Below are positions 60,207 to 64,000 of a DNA stretch of 64,000 nucleotides, in pieces. The stretch lies in assembly GCF_030297675.1 (NCBI RefSeq), contig NZ_AP028142.1, positions 248,001 to 312,000 of the forward strand, in the 5' to 3' direction. Under the pieces are notes generated by a model. The model did not search any database, was not told the origin of the DNA, and was given only the letters and a program-made list of their open reading frames with translations. Within the stretch, counting starts at the first letter, position 1; the number at the start of each line of letters is the position of its first letter. Source of the DNA: Polynucleobacter sp. HIN11 (GTDB lineage Bacteria > Pseudomonadota > Gammaproteobacteria > Burkholderiales > Burkholderiaceae). A program made the translations under genes and the position numbers.

Positions 60207-63200
60207 TTAATTCAAATGCTGTTCTAGAACTTTCGCAATATGCACTGCCTCGCGACTTGCCCCATCGGCGATTTGGTGACGACAGCTGGTGCCATCAGCG
60301 ACCACGATTGCATTGGGCTCCTTGCGAATACGTGGCAATAAACTAAGTTCTGCCATTTGTTTGGAAGCCTCGATATGCTCCACCTCATACCCGAAGCTGC
60401 CCGCCATGCCACAGCACGAGGATTCAATCAGTTGGGGGTTGGCATTCGGAATGAGTTTCAGTAATTCAAGGGCGGGGCTCACGGCCGCAAAGGCTTTTTG
60501 ATGGCAATGGCCATGTACCAAAATCGGCTGAGCGGACTCTTTGAAGTTCGGCACAAACCGATTGGCTTTGTGTTCGCTGGCTAAAAACTCTTCAAGGAGT
60601 TGGGCATGCTTACTCACGACTTGCGCAGACTCACCCAGACCCATGGTGAGCGCTTCATCGCGAAGCGTAAATAAGCAAGAGGGCTCTAGACCCACAATTG
60701 CTATTCCTTCTTTTGCATAGGCTGCTAAATGGTTAACAAGTGCTGAGAGTCGTGTCTTCGCTTCATTGACCATACCGGATGCTAAGTAGGTGCGACCACA
60801 GCAAAATGGCTTTTGTTCATCGAGATCTTTTGCAGGTTGCGCCACATGAACCGCGTAGCCTGACTTTTGGAAGAGTGCGAGCGCCGCTTGCAAGTTCTCA
60901 TTCTCAAAATAGGCATTAAAGGTATCGGCAAAGAGCACCAATCGTTTGTCGTGCTGGGCGAGTTCCTCAGGCGTTGCAAATGGCAGGGGTGCTTGATTCC
61001 AAAAATGCTTGCTCTTCCACACCGGCAAGGAACGTTGGGCGCTAATTCCGGTAAGCCACTCTTGGAGCTTGGCTAAGAGCGGGATGTGATTGCGCAGATT
61101 CATGAGCGCGGGCAAACCAGGAATACGCGCAATGATGGGGGCGTAGTTGGGCAGGTGGGCTACTAAGCGATCACGTAGGGTATGGCCAAAGCGCTCTTTG
61201 TATTGCGCCAAATACTCAATCTTCATTTTGGCCATATCCACGCCCGTGGGGCACTCACGTTTGCAGCCTTTGCAACTCACGCACAAATCCATCACCTCTT
61301 TCACTGCTTGGGTGGCGAGTGGCAAATGGGCAGGAGGTGTATCACTCGTACTCGTAATTTGCCCTGAGATCGCAAGACGCAAGGTGTTGGCACGACCGCG
61401 GGTGAGATCTTTTTCATTGTGGGTGATGCGATAACTTGGGCACATCACATCCGCATCAAATTTACGGCAATGCCCATTGTTATTGCACATCTCAATGGCT
61501 TTGGCGAGACCCTGCGCAGGATCGCCACCGGTACCTGCTGCGGTAACAGCTTCGGTCACAGGATTGTTTTGCACATTCCAGGCAGACCAATCGAGCTTGG
61601 GTTGAACAGTAATGACCTGATAGGAGGGTGGATAACGAAAGTAAGCGCTGTCATCCATCTTGGGAGGATTGACAATCTTGCCGGGATTGAGAAGCCCTTT
61701 GGGATCAAATTGTGTTTTGATCTTGGCAAGTGCCTCGGTAATTTTGGGACCAAATTGCCAGCTAATCCACTCCCCCCGGCACAGACCATCACCATGCTCG
61801 CCACTAAAGGCCCCTTTATATTTGCGCACGAGCTCGGCTGCCTCTTCAGCTATCGCGCGCATCTTGAGAGCGCCATCGCGGCGCATATCCAGAATCGGGC
61901 GCACATGGAGGGTACCCACGGATGCATGGGCATACCAGGTGCCGCGCGTGCCATGCTTACTAAAGACCTCGGTCAAGGCTTGGGTGTAGTCAGCCAAGTG
62001 CTCCAGAGGCACCGCACAATCCTCAATGAAGCTCACAGGCTTGCCATCACCCTTGAGACTCATCATGATATTGAGCCCCGCCTTGCGTACTTCCCATAAG
62101 TTCTTTTGCATCGCCGCATCGGGCATCATCACGACCGACCCAGGTAAACCCAGATCACTCATGAGGGTGTTGAGATCTTGAAGTTTTTGTAAGAGTGGAG
62201 CGTGCTCGTCGCCGCTAAACTCCACGAGCAAAATGGCATCGACTGTTTTGGCGTTCGCATCAACGAGCGCGGTCTCAATGGTTTTGCGAAACGCCGGGTT
62301 ATTGCGCGAGAGATCGATCATGGTACGATCGACGAGCTCCACGGCGGTGGGGCCTAACTTCACAATGTGCTGGGCGCTATCCATGGCCTGATAAAAACTC
62401 GCAAAGTTTACGACCCCCAAGACCTTATGCTTGGGTAAGCGCGCAAGTTTGAGTGTTAAGGATTTGAAATAGGCTAGGGTGCCTTCACTACCTACGAGTA
62501 AATGAGCAAGATTGACACTGTTATCCAAGGTGTAGGGCAACTCACTTTGGGGATGAAAGACATCTAAGTTATAACCCGCGACTCGGCGCATCACTTTAGG
62601 CCAATGCGCGTCAATCTCGGGCTTGAGATCGTCTACCAAGTGCTTCACATAATCGCCTAGCTCTTTGGCACGACCCGTGCTCTCAGAATACGCAACAAAG
62701 CTGGCAAGCTCGCCATCAGCAAGCCAAGCATTAATCCCTAAAACGTTGTGCACCATATTGCCATATGCAATGGAGCGGCTGCCACACGAGTTATTGCCTG
62801 CCATACCGCCGATGGTCGCTTGGGCTGCTGTGGAGACATCAACCGGATACCAAAGCCCATGGGGTTTAAGGTGGGCATTGAGATGATCCAGCACCATACC
62901 TGGTTCCACCTCTACCGTAGCGTGATCCGGATCACTGAGGTCAGAAGAGAGGATCTTACGAAAGTGTTTGCTGTTATCAATCACGAGTGCAGCACCCGTG
63001 GTCTGGCCGCATTGACTGGTACCGCCACCTCTGGGCAAAACGGGAATGCCTGACTCATTAGCAACCTCAAGAGCCGCTTCAATGTCCTGCGCCGATTTAG
63101 GAACAAGAACTGCTACCGGAAACTGTTGGTAGATCGATGCATCGGTGGCGTAGCGCCCACGGCTTGCGCCATCAACTAATACCTCACCTTCGACATGCTG

Positions 63201-63272
63201 TTGGAGCTTGGTGGAAATCTCAGGCGGCAGGCTGCTTACAGTAAAGCTGGGATCGGGTGCAATTTTGGTCAT
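60207..63272 (-). CDS. ydiJ: YdiJ-type FAD/Fe-S dehydrogenase (probable D-2-hydroxyglutarate or D-lactate dehydrogenase)
   Basis: The 1021-residue protein matches YdiJ in length. An FAD-binding PCMH domain (about residues 45-290, with VLPRGGGTSQCGQTTGAALV and GGMAGNNSCGSRSIAYGNM) is followed by an FAD-oxidase C domain. Then come two 4Fe-4S motifs, ending CVSCKGCKRECPTGVDMAK near residue 665. The C-terminal CCG repeats are FCCGRTYLASG and SCCGMAGSFGYE. It probably passes electrons to a quinone or cytochrome. The substrate is inferred from YdiJ (D-2-hydroxyglutarate); D-lactate is possible. Confidence 0.9.
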   Translation of the reverse strand: MTKIAPDPSFTVSSLPPEISTKLQQHVEGEVLVDGASRGRYATDASIYQQFPVAVLVPKSAQDIEAALEVANESGIPVLPRGGGTSQCGQTTGAALVIDNSKHFRKILSSDLSDPDHATVEVEPGMVLDHLNAHLKPHGLWYPVDVSTAAQATIGGMAGNNSCGSRSIAYGNMVHNVLGINAWLADGELASFVAYSESTGRAKELGDYVKHLVDDLKPEIDAHWPKVMRRVAGYNLDVFHPQSELPYTLDNSVNLAHLLVGSEGTLAYFKSLTLKLARLPKHKVLGVVNFASFYQAMDSAQHIVKLGPTAVELVDRTMIDLSRNNPAFRKTIETALVDANAKTVDAILLVEFSGDEHAPLLQKLQDLNTLMSDLGLPGSVVMMPDAAMQKNLWEVRKAGLNIMMSLKGDGKPVSFIEDCAVPLEHLADYTQALTEVFSKHGTRGTWYAHASVGTLHVRPILDMRRDGALKMRAIAEEAAELVRKYKGAFSGEHGDGLCRGEWISWQFGPKITEALAKIKTQFDPKGLLNPGKIVNPPKMDDSAYFRYPPSYQVITVQPKLDWSAWNVQNNPVTEAVTAAGTGGDPAQGLAKAIEMCNNNGHCRKFDADVMCPSYRITHNEKDLTRGRANTLRLAISGQITSTSDTPPAHLPLATQAVKEVMDLCVSCKGCKRECPTGVDMAKMKIEYLAQYKERFGHTLRDRLVAHLPNYAPIIARIPGLPALMNLRNHIPLLAKLQEWLTGISAQRSLPVWKSKHFWNQAPLPFATPEELAQHDKRLVLFADTFNAYFENENLQAALALFQKSGYAVHVAQPAKDLDEQKPFCCGRTYLASGMVNEAKTRLSALVNHLAAYAKEGIAIVGLEPSCLFTLRDEALTMGLGESAQVVSKHAQLLEEFLASEHKANRFVPNFKESAQPILVHGHCHQKAFAAVSPALELLKLIPNANPQLIESSCCGMAGSFGYEVEHIEASKQMAELSLLPRIRKEPNAIVVADGTSCRHQIADGASREAVHIAKVLEQHLN

Positions 63273-63418
63273 GAAGGAAGACTATTAGCAGGGTGATTGA
63301 TGCGCAATGACATAGAACAATGTTTATTAAAAATAATTGTAGTGATTTAAGTGCTACTTTTCAGGGGTTGCAAGGATCCCTTTGCCGACTATGGGCAAGG
63401 AACTACTCAGGAATTGTT

Positions 63419-63438
63419 TATACTATTTCAGGTATAAT
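63419..63438 (+). promoter_or_regulatory. Operator/promoter of the second toxin-antitoxin pair
   Basis: TATAC (63419-63423) and GTATA (63432-63436) are inverted copies around 8 bases, and the right arm overlaps a perfect TATAAT -10 box (63433-63438). The -10 ends 6 bases before the toxin ATG, so transcription would start at or near the ATG. No good -35 was found 17 bases upstream. Autoregulation by the downstream antitoxin is inferred. Confidence 0.6.
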
Positions 63439-63444
63439 TTTCTA

Positions 63445-63831
63445 ATGCATGATATTGAAAAACCTTTAATTTGGATCGGAAGCAGTTACAAAGATTTATT
63501 GGCTCTTCCAAATGAAGTAAAGCGAGGGTTTGGATATGCACTCTCTTTGGCTCAATCGGGTCTTCGTCATTCGTCGACCAAAATTTTGCAGGGGTTTGGT
63601 GGATCGAGCGTCTTGGAGATTATTGAAACAGATGAGGGGGGTACCTATCGAGCAATGTACACCGTGAAGTATGCCCAAGCAGTTTTTGTACTACATTGTT
63701 TTCAGAAAAAGAGTAAAAAGGGAATAGCAACGCCAAAAGAGGATATGGATGTCATTAGAGGACGCTTAAAGATGGCTGAAAAAATTGCCAAGGAGTTGGA
63801 AGATGAAGAAAAGAGAAATGGGCGGTACTGA
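63445..63831 (+). CDS. HigB-like toxin of the phage Gp49/RelE family
   Basis: From ATG 63445 the protein has 128 residues, beginning MHDIEKPLIWIGSSYKDLLA. The Gp49-like (RelE/ParE) toxin pattern is clear: ALPNEVKRGFGYALSLAQSG, TYRAMYTVKYAQAVFVLHCF and KKSKKGIATPKEDM. Earlier in-frame starts at 63382 and 63391 are unlikely because they fall in the operator region. It overlaps the antitoxin gene by 29 bases. It is a different family from the HigB at 9535. Confidence 0.88.
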   Translation: MHDIEKPLIWIGSSYKDLLALPNEVKRGFGYALSLAQSGLRHSSTKILQGFGGSSVLEIIETDEGGTYRAMYTVKYAQAVFVLHCFQKKSKKGIATPKEDMDVIRGRLKMAEKIAKELEDEEKRNGRY

Positions 63832-64000
63832 AATTACCCGAGGATCGAAAAATGTGTATGCAGACCTAGGTTTGCCTGACGCTGACAAACTTAAGATTAA
63901 GACTGATCTAGTCATTCAAATTATTAAAGCGATTGAGCGCCTTCAGTTGACTCAGGCTGAAGCTGCGCAACGGATGGGTATTTCACAGCCAAAAGTTTCT
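63803..64000 (+). CDS. HigA-like XRE-family antitoxin (3' end outside window)
   Basis: ATG 63803 opens 66 codons to the right edge. It begins MKKREMGGTEITRGSKNVYA and contains LGLPDADKLKIKTDLV, typical of short antitoxins paired with Gp49-like toxins. The start of a helix-turn-helix (LTQAEAAQRMGISQPKVS) is cut by the edge. It neutralises the toxin and probably represses the pair. Confidence 0.87.
   Translation, partial: MKKREMGGTEITRGSKNVYADLGLPDADKLKIKTDLVIQIIKAIERLQLTQAEAAQRMGISQPKVS

Noticed and set aside
61419..62099. Long plus-strand frame of 226 codons opposite the YdiJ-type gene
   Set aside because: It lies wholly antisense to a well-conserved FAD/Fe-S protein and has no recognisable domain; the length follows from the codon use of the real gene.

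Overview
The window looks like a chromosomal segment of a freshwater betaproteobacterium of the order Burkholderiales, most like Polynucleobacter. This rests on the protein flavour and on the minus-strand order exbB-exbD-lpxK-Trm112-like-kdsB-adk next to tolQ-tolR-tolA. No ribosomal marker is present, so the genus is an inference. Nearly all core genes are intact and closely packed, often with ATGA or TAATG overlaps.

Positions 1-17081 are housekeeping: the start of tolA with tolR and tolQ, glyA-nrdR, a lipid A/KDO/envelope operon, xseA, a HigBA toxin-antitoxin pair, murB, yajQ, xerD, plsY, a MAPEG protein, folE, a HiPIP ferredoxin convergent with a short rubrerythrin across a shared terminator, and pyrR-pyrB. 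Positions 52732-63272 hold a large autotransporter, tRNA-Lys(UUU), amiC, tsaE, queG, azlC-azlD and a YdiJ-type FAD/Fe-S dehydrogenase. A second HigBA-type pair begins at 63445 and runs off the right edge.

Positions 17061-52521 form one large surface-polysaccharide (O-antigen type) locus. It supplies dTDP-L-rhamnose (rfbBDAC), GDP-mannose and GDP-L-fucose (manC, gmd, fcl, plus a second gmd paralogue) and UDP-xylose (a UDP-glucuronate decarboxylase). It also encodes about a dozen glycosyltransferases, including a clear GT10 fucosyltransferase beside a protein with an HxRRGD fucosyltransferase motif. Three FkbM methyltransferases, Wzx, Wzy, Wzz, a WaaL-type ligase, heptosyltransferase WaaC, and two kinds of initiating phosphoglycosyltransferase (a WcaJ/ExoY type and a WecA type) complete it. 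Together these imply lipid-linked repeat units built on undecaprenyl phosphate, flipped by Wzx, polymerised by Wzy/Wzz and joined to the lipid A-core made by the kdsB/lpxK/waaC genes.

The locus is a compositional mosaic. Positions 18-34 kb resemble the host chromosome. A short GC-rich island at about 36.6-38.35 kb carries wzz and an EPS-associated MarR regulator. Positions about 42.4-49.2 kb are strikingly AT-rich and carry Wzy and the most strain-specific transferases. The most useful leads are: a perfect inverted repeat overlapping the -35 box of the marR promoter; two ATGA-coupled small ORFs after marR; an FkbM gene apparently cut by an in-frame TAG; a possible beta-propeller enzyme among the transferases; perfect operators at both toxin-antitoxin loci, one with a possibly leaderless promoter; and a Fur-like box before the HiPIP gene.
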